A stretch of 53,867 bases of DNA, from the IMG/VR virus record IMGVR_UViG_3300016457_000057, positions 1 through 53,867 of that record, one strand, 5' to 3'. Origin of the DNA: a virus. The first letter of the stretch is position 1. Each line of letters begins with the position of its first letter. Under the pieces are notes generated by a model. It was given only the letters and a program-made list of their open reading frames with translations, ran no database searches and was not told the DNA's origin. A program made the position numbers and the translations under genes. Positions 24,992 to 32,404 of this stretch are shown in pieces.

Positions 24992-25304
24992 GGAGTATAG
25001 TGGTGAGAATTTATATGGCTTGTTGGACGCAGTGATGTCCCGCTTACATCGGGATTTAAATGGCCCCCGCGACAGCGGAAAAGATGGTTGGGATCTTTGT
25101 TGTAAGGCCCTACTGTGGTTTATGTTTAGCGAGGGAGTTTTATCTTTTCCGCGACGTAATAAAGCGGATGAGTTCTTTAGGTACCTGTTTAAGAAGGTAG
25201 TGAACACGTCACGGAAGTTTGCTCTTAATGAGGACTTGATTTGTTTGGGCCTTTTTGCGCTGAAGAAGCAGTTTGAACAGAAAGGAGAATCGAATGAAGT
25301 TTAG
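24984..25304 (+). CDS. Hypothetical protein
   Basis: 106 residues, mostly helical, starting 8 bases before the stop of the holin-like gene and ending 11 bases inside the DHH gene start. It contains NLYGLLDAVMSRLHRDL and GWDLCCKALLWFMF. It looks like a nucleotide-hydrolase-like helical bundle but lacks ExxE motifs. No family was recognised. Confidence 0.55.
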   Translation: MDEEYSGENLYGLLDAVMSRLHRDLNGPRDSGKDGWDLCCKALLWFMFSEGVLSFPRRNKADEFFRYLFKKVVNTSRKFALNEDLICLGLFALKKQFEQKGESNEV

Positions 25305-26277
25305 TATTTACACGCACGGAGATTTTGACGGTTTGGTGTCAGGTGCAATTGGATATAATTTTTGTAAGGAAGTTGGTTTAAGTTTGGATAAGATTACTTT
25401 TGTTGAGTATTCGACTTATCCTCCTGAAGTTTGGGATTCCTATCGGTTTGACCCTATTGTTAATGTGGTAACTGACTTTCCATATAGTCGTGCTCTTCCT
25501 TCTTCTGACTTCTTTATTTGGGCTGATCATCACCAGGAAAGGTTTGTTCCAGACTCTTCCGAAATAACTCGGGGAGTTTGCTTTTATGACTCCGACGCCC
25601 CTTCCTGTGCTAGAGTTCTTGAACCTTTAGCTAAGTTGAACCCTCTGTTGGAGTCTCTAGTACCTTGGGCTGATATGGTTGATAGTGCTCGCTACGAATC
25701 TGCTGAACAAGCCGTCTTAATGAAGGACCCGCCGTTAAGAGTTGCTGTTGCTATGTCTCAAACGTTCAACGATGATGTTTTCAGAGCCGAGTTGCTGAAA
25801 ATGATATGTCAAGTTCCTCCCGACCAGATACTCTCCCATCCGAAAGTAGACGATGCTTATCGACGGTATACTTGGAAGCAAGAGAGGTCTATAGATTTCT
25901 TACAAAAGAATTTGGTCCTTTATGAAGACAAAGACGTCTTAGTAGGGATATGTTCCTTTGTTGGTTATAAGTTTTCCTCTCGGTATGCCGCTTTCTTGGT
26001 TCAACCGAATTTAGACTTTTTAATACACATTCGTAGTATTCCTCCTTGGGATTCACCTGCAGTCAGCCTGTCGGTCTCTTATAACCCGTGGAAGGAGTTT
26101 GATTGTGTAATACCTTTACACGAGATTCTTCGTGATGTTTACGACGGTGATTCGGGAGGTCATGTTCGTGTTGCCGCTGCGGTTTTACCCAATGCTCAAG
26201 CTGCTATGGAGCTAGCGCGGAAGTTGGCTCAGGTTGTATGTACACGTCTTACTACTGCGCGTGAAAAAGTCACTTGA
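25294..26277 (+). CDS. DHH-family phosphoesterase
   Basis: 327 residues from ATG after AAAGGAGAAT. The DHH motifs are clear: THGDFDGLVSGA, VTDFPYS, WADHHQE, then a DHHA1-like end with SGGHVRVAAAV. Members include RecJ exonucleases, NrnA nanoRNases and cyclic-dinucleotide phosphodiesterases. The size suggests an NrnA-like enzyme that degrades short oligonucleotides or pApA; the exact substrate cannot be told from sequence. Confidence 0.82.
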   Translation: MKFSIYTHGDFDGLVSGAIGYNFCKEVGLSLDKITFVEYSTYPPEVWDSYRFDPIVNVVTDFPYSRALPSSDFFIWADHHQERFVPDSSEITRGVCFYDSDAPSCARVLEPLAKLNPLLESLVPWADMVDSARYESAEQAVLMKDPPLRVAVAMSQTFNDDVFRAELLKMICQVPPDQILSHPKVDDAYRRYTWKQERSIDFLQKNLVLYEDKDVLVGICSFVGYKFSSRYAAFLVQPNLDFLIHIRSIPPWDSPAVSLSVSYNPWKEFDCVIPLHEILRDVYDGDSGGHVRVAAAVLPNAQAAMELARKLAQVVCTRLTTAREKVT

Positions 26278-26302
26278 CTTTGGCCATTTGTGAGGGTAAA
26301 TT
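26274..26302 (+). promoter_or_regulatory. Sigma70-type promoter before the KH gene
   Basis: TTGACT (26274-26279), 17-base spacer, TAAATT (26297-26302), with a ribosome site and ATG about 40 bases after the predicted start. It overlaps the end of the DHH gene. It would give the KH protein its own transcript and, by read-through, antisense RNA against the convergent ligase gene. Confidence 0.55.
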
Positions 26303-26349
26303 TTCTCTTGTTGAATGTTCAGTTCAGTTTAGTTTTAAGGAGGTAGGTT

Positions 26350-26616
26350 ATGAGTAATACTGATAAAGTGAAAGAGTTAACCGAACTTGTCACTCAACTG
26401 GTTAAGGCTTTGGTGGACGACCCGGATACTGTAACCGTTGAGACTTACAAAGGGGATTCAATTGTGTTGTTTACGGTTAAAGCTGACTCTCCTAAGACGC
26501 TCTCGTTTCTAATTGGGAAGAAAGGAAGCACGGTGTCTGCGATGAGACATCTTGTTCGGTGCTTAGGAGCTCGGTTGGATCTTAAGACTGTCTTTGAGGT
26601 GTCTAGTCTTAAGTAA
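26350..26616 (+). CDS. KhpA-like KH-domain RNA-binding protein
   Basis: 88 residues. A single KH domain with the GXXG loop in FLIGKKGSTVSAMRHLVR. The order LVKALVDDPDTVTVE, then the KH core and a C-terminal strand, matches the KhpA (YlqC) family of bacterial RNA chaperones. A phage copy could reroute host KhpA/KhpB RNA binding or stabilise phage RNAs. It has its own promoter and converges on the ligase gene with an 8-base overlap of the two ends. Confidence 0.8.
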   Translation: MSNTDKVKELTELVTQLVKALVDDPDTVTVETYKGDSIVLFTVKADSPKTLSFLIGKKGSTVSAMRHLVRCLGARLDLKTVFEVSSLK

Positions 26617-27607
26617 TTTTATGTACCTCGAGCATGTTGTAGCTTTTTGCTGTTTGTAGGATAGTTCTGATGGTGTTAACTGGAGCTGTGGTTTTGTTTT
26701 GTATTGTTGAGCTGTAAAGACGTACTCTTACCCTCTTTCCCTCGTTGTCTATGTAAACACTTACGTTGTAACAAGCTACTGCTACTACGTCGCCCTTGTT
26801 CAAGTAAAGTTCGGAGTTGTGACTTCTTCCTACTAGTTCGAGATCTCCTTTCTCGTTTGCAGCTCCTAGGTCGTAGTTATAGACACCTTTTGTCTTTGTG
26901 GGGATCCTGTTAATAACTTTGAGCGCGAATTCTATATACCGTTTAAACTTGATGAATGTTAAATTATGTGCATCTTGTTTAGTTGGTTTGAGTATTGCTC
27001 CTTCAAAGTGTCTGATTTTACAGAACTTGCGGACGTTCTTGTCGACCTCTGAGAGAGACCTTGCTCGCTCGTAAGGGACCCTGTTTAGGGGTGTATCTAT
27101 AGGAGTTAGTTCTGAGGGGATGGGAAGTGCCTTGAGTTCTTCTAGGCGCTCCAGTGTTGTTTGATGAGAGATATCTTTATTGTCTATGTAGAGACAATCG
27201 AAAAGAGTCAATACCGCGTGAACGTTGTTGCGAGTTTTCCTTCTCCTATGGATTAAACCAATGGTAATTCCTCGTGGTTGGTGCTTTTTGTTTACGTAAG
27301 TTTCCAGTTCGCCCTCTGCGACAAGGTTGTTACAGGGGAGGTTCTTTAGGGCTTCTATGATTGGATTTGGTAGTTGTAATGGATTGCCTTGGTCACTGTA
27401 CGCTTTAATGGAGTTACCTTCTTTACTAATTTGGATGTAGAGACCATCGTACTTGGGTTCAACAATGAAATCGAGCCGTGCTCCGTATTTTTTACGTATG
27501 AATGATAACAGTTCGCGCGTGTTAATTTTCTTCACGTTGAAGATGAAAGCTACATAGTCGTGTTGACGCCCGTTGAACTTTCCTGGTGTTATTTTTTTCG
27601 CTAACAT
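26609..27607 (-). CDS. lig: ATP-dependent DNA ligase
   Basis: 332 residues. Motif I is FIVEPKYDGLYIQI with the adenylated lysine; motif III-like residues are LFDCLYID, motif IV is FEGAILKP, and motif V is FIKFKRYIEFALKV. The OB domain (GAANEKGDLELVGR onward) follows. It seals nicks in replication and recombination. It is one of only two leftward genes here. On the complementary strand the start follows AAGGAGG. Confidence 0.9.
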   Translation of the reverse strand: MLAKKITPGKFNGRQHDYVAFIFNVKKINTRELLSFIRKKYGARLDFIVEPKYDGLYIQISKEGNSIKAYSDQGNPLQLPNPIIEALKNLPCNNLVAEGELETYVNKKHQPRGITIGLIHRRRKTRNNVHAVLTLFDCLYIDNKDISHQTTLERLEELKALPIPSELTPIDTPLNRVPYERARSLSEVDKNVRKFCKIRHFEGAILKPTKQDAHNLTFIKFKRYIEFALKVINRIPTKTKGVYNYDLGAANEKGDLELVGRSHNSELYLNKGDVVAVACYNVSVYIDNEGKRVRVRLYSSTIQNKTTAPVNTIRTILQTAKSYNMLEVHKIT

Positions 27608-27616
27608 TGAGCCTCC

Positions 27617-27645
27617 TTGATTAGTGTTCTTAGTTGAGGTTAACT
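27617..27645 (+). promoter_or_regulatory. Possible promoter for the glycosyltransferase block
   Basis: TTGATT (27617-27622), 17-base spacer, TTAACT (27640-27645) in the divergent gap between ligase and the first glycosyltransferase. The -10 lacks the conserved A at position 2, so this is only a candidate. A rightward promoter is expected here because transcription must restart after the leftward gene. No convincing leftward promoter was found in the same gap. Confidence 0.35.
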
Positions 27646-27677
27646 CCTTTTTTTGTTAGAGGCAAGTGAGGTTTGTG

Positions 27678-28457
27678 ATGGATAGGACAATCTCTATAGT
27701 AATTGGTTATGAACATCATGAGCGACGTCTTCCTTTACTTCTTAAGTGTCTTTCCTCTCTCCAAGACATCGAGCAAATTTGCATCGTTGAGTCTGGTCCT
27801 TTTAAAGCACTAACTCGTAATGTGTTATCTCCTGTTTTAGCTGAGGATACTGAGTTGAAGTACTTGAAGATTTACACATCGACCCCGTACAACAGGGCCT
27901 GGAACTTCAACATTGGAGTTCGTCATCTTTCGACTTGTGATATAGTTGTTCTAATTGATGCTGATTTGGTCTTTCCTCCCGACTTCTCACGTATTGTACG
28001 TGAGCAGGTTACTTCCAAGGACTATGTCGGTCCTGCCTGGAACTGTATTGTGTACTTGAGTGAAAAGGATACTCTTCGGTCACTCTCGCTCCCAAGGTAT
28101 GAAGTAGAAATTACGTCTCCGTCTCGGGCTTGTCGCCCTTCTAAGGCAGGTGCTGCCGGAGGAGCCTTTGTGTGCTATCGTGATACTTACTTCGATTTTC
28201 AGGGTATGGACGAGAGGTTCTTTGGAAGGACGAGTGAAGACAACGCTCACTGGGCTAAGTTAGAGGTCCTAGGTTACAAGGTGAGGCCTCTCCCTGTAAC
28301 TCTCTATCACTTGTATCATCCTATCAACCCTGTAATTGCATCAAATCGTAGTGAAGTCTTTGACATGTTAAATTGGTCTAAAGAGAGGTGGTTGGAAGAG
28401 ATAAACTCTAAAGGTAACTGGGGGTCGATTGATGGATTCATTGTTAAACCTATCTAA
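27678..28457 (+). CDS. Family 2-type glycosyltransferase
   Basis: 259 residues from the ATG after GTGAGG. GT-A fold: ISIVIGYEHHERRLPLLLKC, then the DxD-type metal site in VVLIDADLVFP, GAAGGAFVCYRD and a late ERFFGRTSEDN acceptor motif (the ED..W class). It resembles enzymes that move a sugar from a nucleotide donor to glycan or protein. It is part of a cluster with a second glycosyltransferase and methyltransferases. Confidence 0.75.
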   Translation: MDRTISIVIGYEHHERRLPLLLKCLSSLQDIEQICIVESGPFKALTRNVLSPVLAEDTELKYLKIYTSTPYNRAWNFNIGVRHLSTCDIVVLIDADLVFPPDFSRIVREQVTSKDYVGPAWNCIVYLSEKDTLRSLSLPRYEVEITSPSRACRPSKAGAAGGAFVCYRDTYFDFQGMDERFFGRTSEDNAHWAKLEVLGYKVRPLPVTLYHLYHPINPVIASNRSEVFDMLNWSKERWLEEINSKGNWGSIDGFIVKPI

Positions 28458-29247
28458 GACTTGTTATCTATTTTGGTTGGTAAGAGGTGATGTACCTTTA
28501 TATGTTACTGTAAGTGTGTCTTCTTTATGTGCAGTGGCTGGATTTGATGAAGTAATTATGTGTTTGGATGTTTCTGAGGTAGACATGCCGTTTGAGTTCG
28601 TTCGAGAAACTTATTTCCCGGAGGTAACCCAAGTTGTAACTCCTCAAGAGTTCTTTGAGAAAGAGGCATTTTCTATTTATTCGAGTTTGCACGGTCGTTA
28701 TGAGGTAGTTAATAAAGCCGATTTTTTTCGAATTTACGCATTGTACCGGTTTGGGGGTTTTTATTGCGATACAGATACGCTGGCTCTTCGTCCATTTCAA
28801 CCCCTTGTAACTGGTTCTTCCTATATTTCTTCTGAAGACGGCTCTCATTTAAGCAACGGTATTCTTTTTACGGAGAAAGGGCACAAGGCTTTGGAGTTTA
28901 TGTATAAGAATTTTACTAACCGGTGGCAGCCCAATACTTTTAATTTAGTAGGGTCTCAATGGTTTACTGAACTAGAAGAGTACTTCCTAGTTGATTGGAA
29001 TAGGAATCATCATTACTACATTAGTTGGCAGGAATGGAAGAAACTGTTTTCTCCTTTCTCTGGAGAGGTTGAGGATTTGTTTACGCGAGAGGTATTCTCT
29101 GTGCATTTATGGGGTACCACGCTTCGTCGAAACAACTTTTATCTCTCGCCGGATTATGTACGTGAGCGCCCTTCAACCCTTTTTTCGAAGATCGTGCAGT
29201 TTCTTTCACAGAAGGATTCCGTAATTTGCAAGGAGTTGTGCCAATGA
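28432..29247 (+). CDS. DXD-type glycosyltransferase (GT32-like)
   Basis: 271 residues. KADFFRIYALYRFGGFYCDTDTLALRP is, in structure, the DXD sugar-binding region of GT32 (Och1-like) enzymes; SNGILFTEKGHKALEFM and VFSVHLWGTT follow as in the family. It overlaps the previous gene by 26 bases and the next by 4. It likely adds a sugar to a phage surface glycan or to modified DNA; the substrate is unknown. Confidence 0.75.
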   Translation: MDSLLNLSKTCYLFWLVRGDVPLYVTVSVSSLCAVAGFDEVIMCLDVSEVDMPFEFVRETYFPEVTQVVTPQEFFEKEAFSIYSSLHGRYEVVNKADFFRIYALYRFGGFYCDTDTLALRPFQPLVTGSSYISSEDGSHLSNGILFTEKGHKALEFMYKNFTNRWQPNTFNLVGSQWFTELEEYFLVDWNRNHHYYISWQEWKKLFSPFSGEVEDLFTREVFSVHLWGTTLRRNNFYLSPDYVRERPSTLFSKIVQFLSQKDSVICKELCQ

Positions 29248-29774
29248 GCGTTCTTGAACGATTGTCCCCGGATAATCGCCTCTTTGGTATTCCGATTCAA
29301 CACTCATTTGCGTCACTCTATATCTTGGATCTAGTTTTTGACCAGTTTGATTTTGCTCAGGTTGTTGAGTTGGGTACTTATAGAGGTGCTCTTTCAACTT
29401 TTCTGTGGCTAGAGTGTCAAGTTCGAGGTCACCGTTTCTTGTCGGTTGATCGCGCTGATAAGAGAGTCACGGATTTATTTCCTTTCTTAAGAGGTGATAT
29501 TTTTGAATGTCAACGGACTAAGTTGAGAATTTTTGAGTTTTTAGGGCAGGCGCCCTCTTTCTTGTACTGTGACGATGGGAATAAACCACGTGAGATTCAG
29601 GTTTACGCACCTGTCCTTCCCCCGAGAAGTGTACTCGGTGTACATGATTGGGGCACAGAAATCTCTGAGAAAGATGTTTCGTTTTTGGCTGACTTGAGTT
29701 TTCATCCGATTGATGACATAAATTGTTTAAGCACGGAACTCCACACGTTGCAACAGTTTTGGGTTCGAAGATAA
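29244..29774 (+). CDS. Class I SAM methyltransferase-like (Methyltransf_24 / CmcI type)
   Basis: 176 residues from ATG after AAGGAG. VVELGTYRGALSTFLW is the SAM-binding glycine loop, FLSVDRAD is motif II, LYCDDGNKP and VLGVHDWGT are motifs as in cephalosporin hydroxylase-like and rhamnosyl O-methyltransferase proteins. It probably methylates a sugar in the glycan built by the neighbouring glycosyltransferases. Confidence 0.65.
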   Translation: MSVLERLSPDNRLFGIPIQHSFASLYILDLVFDQFDFAQVVELGTYRGALSTFLWLECQVRGHRFLSVDRADKRVTDLFPFLRGDIFECQRTKLRIFEFLGQAPSFLYCDDGNKPREIQVYAPVLPPRSVLGVHDWGTEISEKDVSFLADLSFHPIDDINCLSTELHTLQQFWVRR

Positions 29775-30034
29775 TGTCTCCTGAGTTTGTTCACGATTTT
29801 CGGAACGGGATTAGTTGTATTGCTGGGATTATCCTTAGAATTAACCGAAAACAGGAAAGTATCCTTGCTGCACAGGAAGAGTTGTCTCAGTTATTTTGCG
29901 AGCTTCGGCTCCAGTTACTTCGTGTTCTTTCAGCTTTGGAACGTTCCGTTGATAGCTTTGAAGAAGTGCATGGAGGTCAAAATGCCCTCAAGCAATCCGT
30001 TCGCGATCACGAAAATCTTGACAGAAGTTCTTGA
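29774..30034 (+). CDS. Small helical hypothetical protein
   Basis: 86 residues beginning at the ATG that overlaps the preceding stop (TAATG). The middle is a likely coiled coil (NRKQESILAAQEELSQLFCE). It overlaps the next methyltransferase start by 53 bases. No family was recognised. Confidence 0.4.
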   Translation: MSPEFVHDFRNGISCIAGIILRINRKQESILAAQEELSQLFCELRLQLLRVLSALERSVDSFEEVHGGQNALKQSVRDHENLDRSS

Positions 30035-30551
30035 TTTGAAACCTCAAAGTATTTTGGATATTGGTCCGGGTTTCGGTAAGTGGGGTGTACTCTTTAGGGA
30101 GTACTTGGATGTTTGGAATTGGAGGGTGTTTCCTCCTGAGTGGAAAGTTCGAATTGATTGTATCGAAGCTTATTCCAAGTACATCTCTCCTTTACACGAG
30201 TACATTTACAACAAAGTAATAGTTCAGGACGTTCGATCCATTTCTTGGGAGTCTTTCCCTACTTATGATCTCATATGTTTGTTCGATGTTATTGAGCATA
30301 TGAGCAAACTCGAGGGCTACGATCTGTTACACACCTTGCTCCGGAAGGTTACTAAAGCAGTGTTTGTTTCAACACCATTGCCAGAGGATTTCTCTTCCTT
30401 TCCTCACGGAAGATGGGAAGATGATTATGAAGGACATAAGGAAGCTTGGTCTCCGGTAGAGTTTGTTGAAAATTTTGGCGCCGAAATAGTGATGTGTGAC
30501 GGTGGTAAAAGAGGGTTCCGGACTTTTCTCGCGAAGATTATGATACGATAG
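29982..30551 (+). CDS. Class I SAM methyltransferase
   Basis: 189 residues from ATG after GGAGGTCAA. ILDIGPGFGKWGVLF is motif I, VRIDCIEAYSK motif II, YDLICLFDVIEHM motif IV, and KAVFVSTPLP follows, as in Methyltransf_11/23-type enzymes that often act on glycans. It belongs with the two glycosyltransferases and the other methyltransferase as one surface-modification set. Confidence 0.75.
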   Translation: MPSSNPFAITKILTEVLDLKPQSILDIGPGFGKWGVLFREYLDVWNWRVFPPEWKVRIDCIEAYSKYISPLHEYIYNKVIVQDVRSISWESFPTYDLICLFDVIEHMSKLEGYDLLHTLLRKVTKAVFVSTPLPEDFSSFPHGRWEDDYEGHKEAWSPVEFVENFGAEIVMCDGGKRGFRTFLAKIMIR

Positions 30552-30562
30552 GAGGCTTTTTT

Positions 30563-31702
30563 ATGGAACTCGTAGAGTTTAAGGGTCGTAAAGGAATTTG
30601 GATTACTTACAAGGGCCGCAAGATCTTTATCCCTGAGGAAAGAATTCATCAACGAGAGTTGGGGTCACGTTCCCGTCTTGATCCAAAGATGAAAGTCCTC
30701 GGAGGTATCACTTTAGCAACTTTAGCCGCTTACTTTTTAAAACCCGGTACGCCCATTTCTGAACTTTTTCGCAATAAAAGGTTTGTCGTGATCGCTAAAC
30801 ACCCAAATCCCACTCCCTCAATGAGAGAGAAGTTTTATGACATGATCACGTCGGCAATAATGGGGATGCGTGTAGTTCGTCCCAAAGCGGGCGCTAAACT
30901 TCCCAAAACTGCAGGCGTTGTTCATACCTGGTCGAAAGAAGCCTTTAAGATGAAACTTCCTAAGATTCAAGACTATGACTTGATGTCTGCTATTGACGAT
31001 AAAGCGGTATTTCCAAAGCTGTTCAAGGACGACCCTAAAATTGTTCCTCAAACCTTCTTACTTCGTGAGTTTCACAGTCTTGAATCCGCACGCTATGCGT
31101 TCCAACGTGCTGGGAAGGGATTTGTGATTAAACCGCGCATTGGCTCACTTTCGAAGGAACTCCCTACTCATGAGTGGAGTGACAAACGTTTGATGAAATA
31201 TATTGAACAGCACGGTGGTCCTAATAATGTGATCATACAAGAAATGTTACCTTTTAGAAATGAGTTTCGTGTTCACTATGTGAATGGGAAGGTTTACTCT
31301 ATTACACATCGTCGTTTTCCTGATCCTTTCCGTAAAATTTACAATAAAATCTTTTATCGATTCGGAATGGAGGGTGGTTCTTCTATTCCAGTGCTCAACC
31401 CTGTGAAACGTAAACGACTTAAGGAGTTTGTGACTCAAGCTATGAAACTATATGAGAAGAACGCCCATGTAGGGTTTGACATCGTCGAATTACCTGACGG
31501 TTCCTTCCGATTTATTGAAGGAAACCCTGTTCCAGGTAGTTTAATGAACCCTGTTATTGCCAGGAAGTTACACAAGACTGTCACTGGAGTATGGACTAAT
31601 GACTTACGCGCCGTTGCTCTAGCTGGAGGCGCGGCGGGTTTATGGTGGGCAGGAGAAGGAGTTTCCGAAGTACGGAAGAAGGAGAAGCAGCTGTGGGTGT
31701 AG
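30563..31702 (+). CDS. ATP-grasp protein with N-terminal WITxxGR motif
   Basis: 379 residues. The C-terminal 200 residues are ATP-grasp: FVIKPRIGS (ATP lysine), IIQEMLPF, GFDIVELPDGSFRFIEGNP (metal-binding Asp/Glu/Asn). The family joins carboxylates to amines via acyl phosphate. The N-terminus carries KGIWITYKGRKIFIPEE, closely like the start of the zincin at 33812, and then a hydrophobic segment (LGGITLATLAAYFLKP). It lies just before two SpeD-like genes, so a polyamine or amine substrate is conceivable. The true acceptor is unknown. Confidence 0.65.
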   Translation: MELVEFKGRKGIWITYKGRKIFIPEERIHQRELGSRSRLDPKMKVLGGITLATLAAYFLKPGTPISELFRNKRFVVIAKHPNPTPSMREKFYDMITSAIMGMRVVRPKAGAKLPKTAGVVHTWSKEAFKMKLPKIQDYDLMSAIDDKAVFPKLFKDDPKIVPQTFLLREFHSLESARYAFQRAGKGFVIKPRIGSLSKELPTHEWSDKRLMKYIEQHGGPNNVIIQEMLPFRNEFRVHYVNGKVYSITHRRFPDPFRKIYNKIFYRFGMEGGSSIPVLNPVKRKRLKEFVTQAMKLYEKNAHVGFDIVELPDGSFRFIEGNPVPGSLMNPVIARKLHKTVTGVWTNDLRAVALAGGAAGLWWAGEGVSEVRKKEKQLWV

Positions 31703-32076
31703 GAAAACACGTGTTGATTGACGTGTTTGAGGTGCCTTTTGAAGTTTTAGATAATGAGAAGTTGGTTCTTCAGTGTTTGATTCGGGCCGCTAGTAAGGCC
31801 GGCGCAACCATACTTCATTCATTCGTTCATCATTTTGAACCTCACGGGGTAAGTTGTGTGGTTGTGATCTCTGAGTCTCACTTTTCTATCCATACTTGGC
31901 CTGAACGACTTTACGCGGCCGTTGATTTGTTCACTTGCGGCGATTCCGTTGATTTAGATGTAGCGGTTCAGGAGATTCTTCAGTTTCTTAAAGGTAATCC
32001 TAAAGTTTTAGTCTTGGAGAGGGGGGATGTACATGATCGCCGATTGGGGACTTCACCTGATTTTAGATTTGTATGA
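31693..32076 (+). CDS. speD: S-adenosylmethionine decarboxylase proenzyme
   Basis: 127 residues from GTG after AAGGAGAAG. This small bacterial form cleaves itself to make a pyruvoyl group and yields decarboxylated AdoMet for spermidine synthesis. ISESHFSIHTWPE contains the processing Glu61-Ser62; His67 and Cys82 (VDLFTCGD) complete the known catalytic set. No spermidine synthase gene is seen in the window. It overlaps the ATP-grasp gene by 10 bases and the next SpeD-like gene by 44. Confidence 0.9.
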   Translation: MGVGKHVLIDVFEVPFEVLDNEKLVLQCLIRAASKAGATILHSFVHHFEPHGVSCVVVISESHFSIHTWPERLYAAVDLFTCGDSVDLDVAVQEILQFLKGNPKVLVLERGDVHDRRLGTSPDFRFV

Positions 32077-32404
32077 TTGTGATGAGTTCCTTATTTCTAG
32101 TAAGGGCAAACTTAGGGAATTCGTATTCGAACTTTGTGATATTCTTGATGTGAAAAGGTACGGTGACCCTATAATTGAGTGGTTTGGTAACGGCCCTTCT
32201 GAAGGATACACTCTTGTTCAGTTAATAGAGACGTCTCTGGTATCAGGACATTTTGCTCCTTCTAGCCGGACTGCTTACATTGATGTGTTTAGTTGTAAAT
32301 TTTTTGACCCGATTAAGGTTCAGGAGTACATTGGAGGTTTCTTTAAAGCTAAGAAGGTTGATTCTACCCTTCTTGAAAGGGGGTCGAAGTTACGTGAAGT
32401 ATAA
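32033..32404 (+). CDS. Divergent SpeD-like pyruvoyl decarboxylase
   Basis: 123 residues; ATG at 32027 is an alternative. Residues Ser68, His73 and Cys88 fall at exactly the spacing of Ser62, His67 and Cys82 in the SpeD just upstream (IETSLVSGHF / YIDVFSC against SESHFSIHTW / AVDLFTC). Glu before the processing Ser is Thr, and HTWPE is lost, so the substrate has probably changed. Some SpeD homologues decarboxylate ornithine or arginine instead of AdoMet; that would complete a polyamine route here, but it is inference. Confidence 0.7.
   Translation: MIADWGLHLILDLYDCDEFLISSKGKLREFVFELCDILDVKRYGDPIIEWFGNGPSEGYTLVQLIETSLVSGHFAPSSRTAYIDVFSCKFFDPIKVQEYIGGFFKAKKVDSTLLERGSKLREV

Noticed and set aside
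32033-32404. Considered as the missing QueD (6-carboxytetrahydropterin synthase)
   Set aside because: It lacks the His-rich zinc site and catalytic Cys/Asp/His of QueD, and aligns with the preceding SpeD at Ser, His and Cys.
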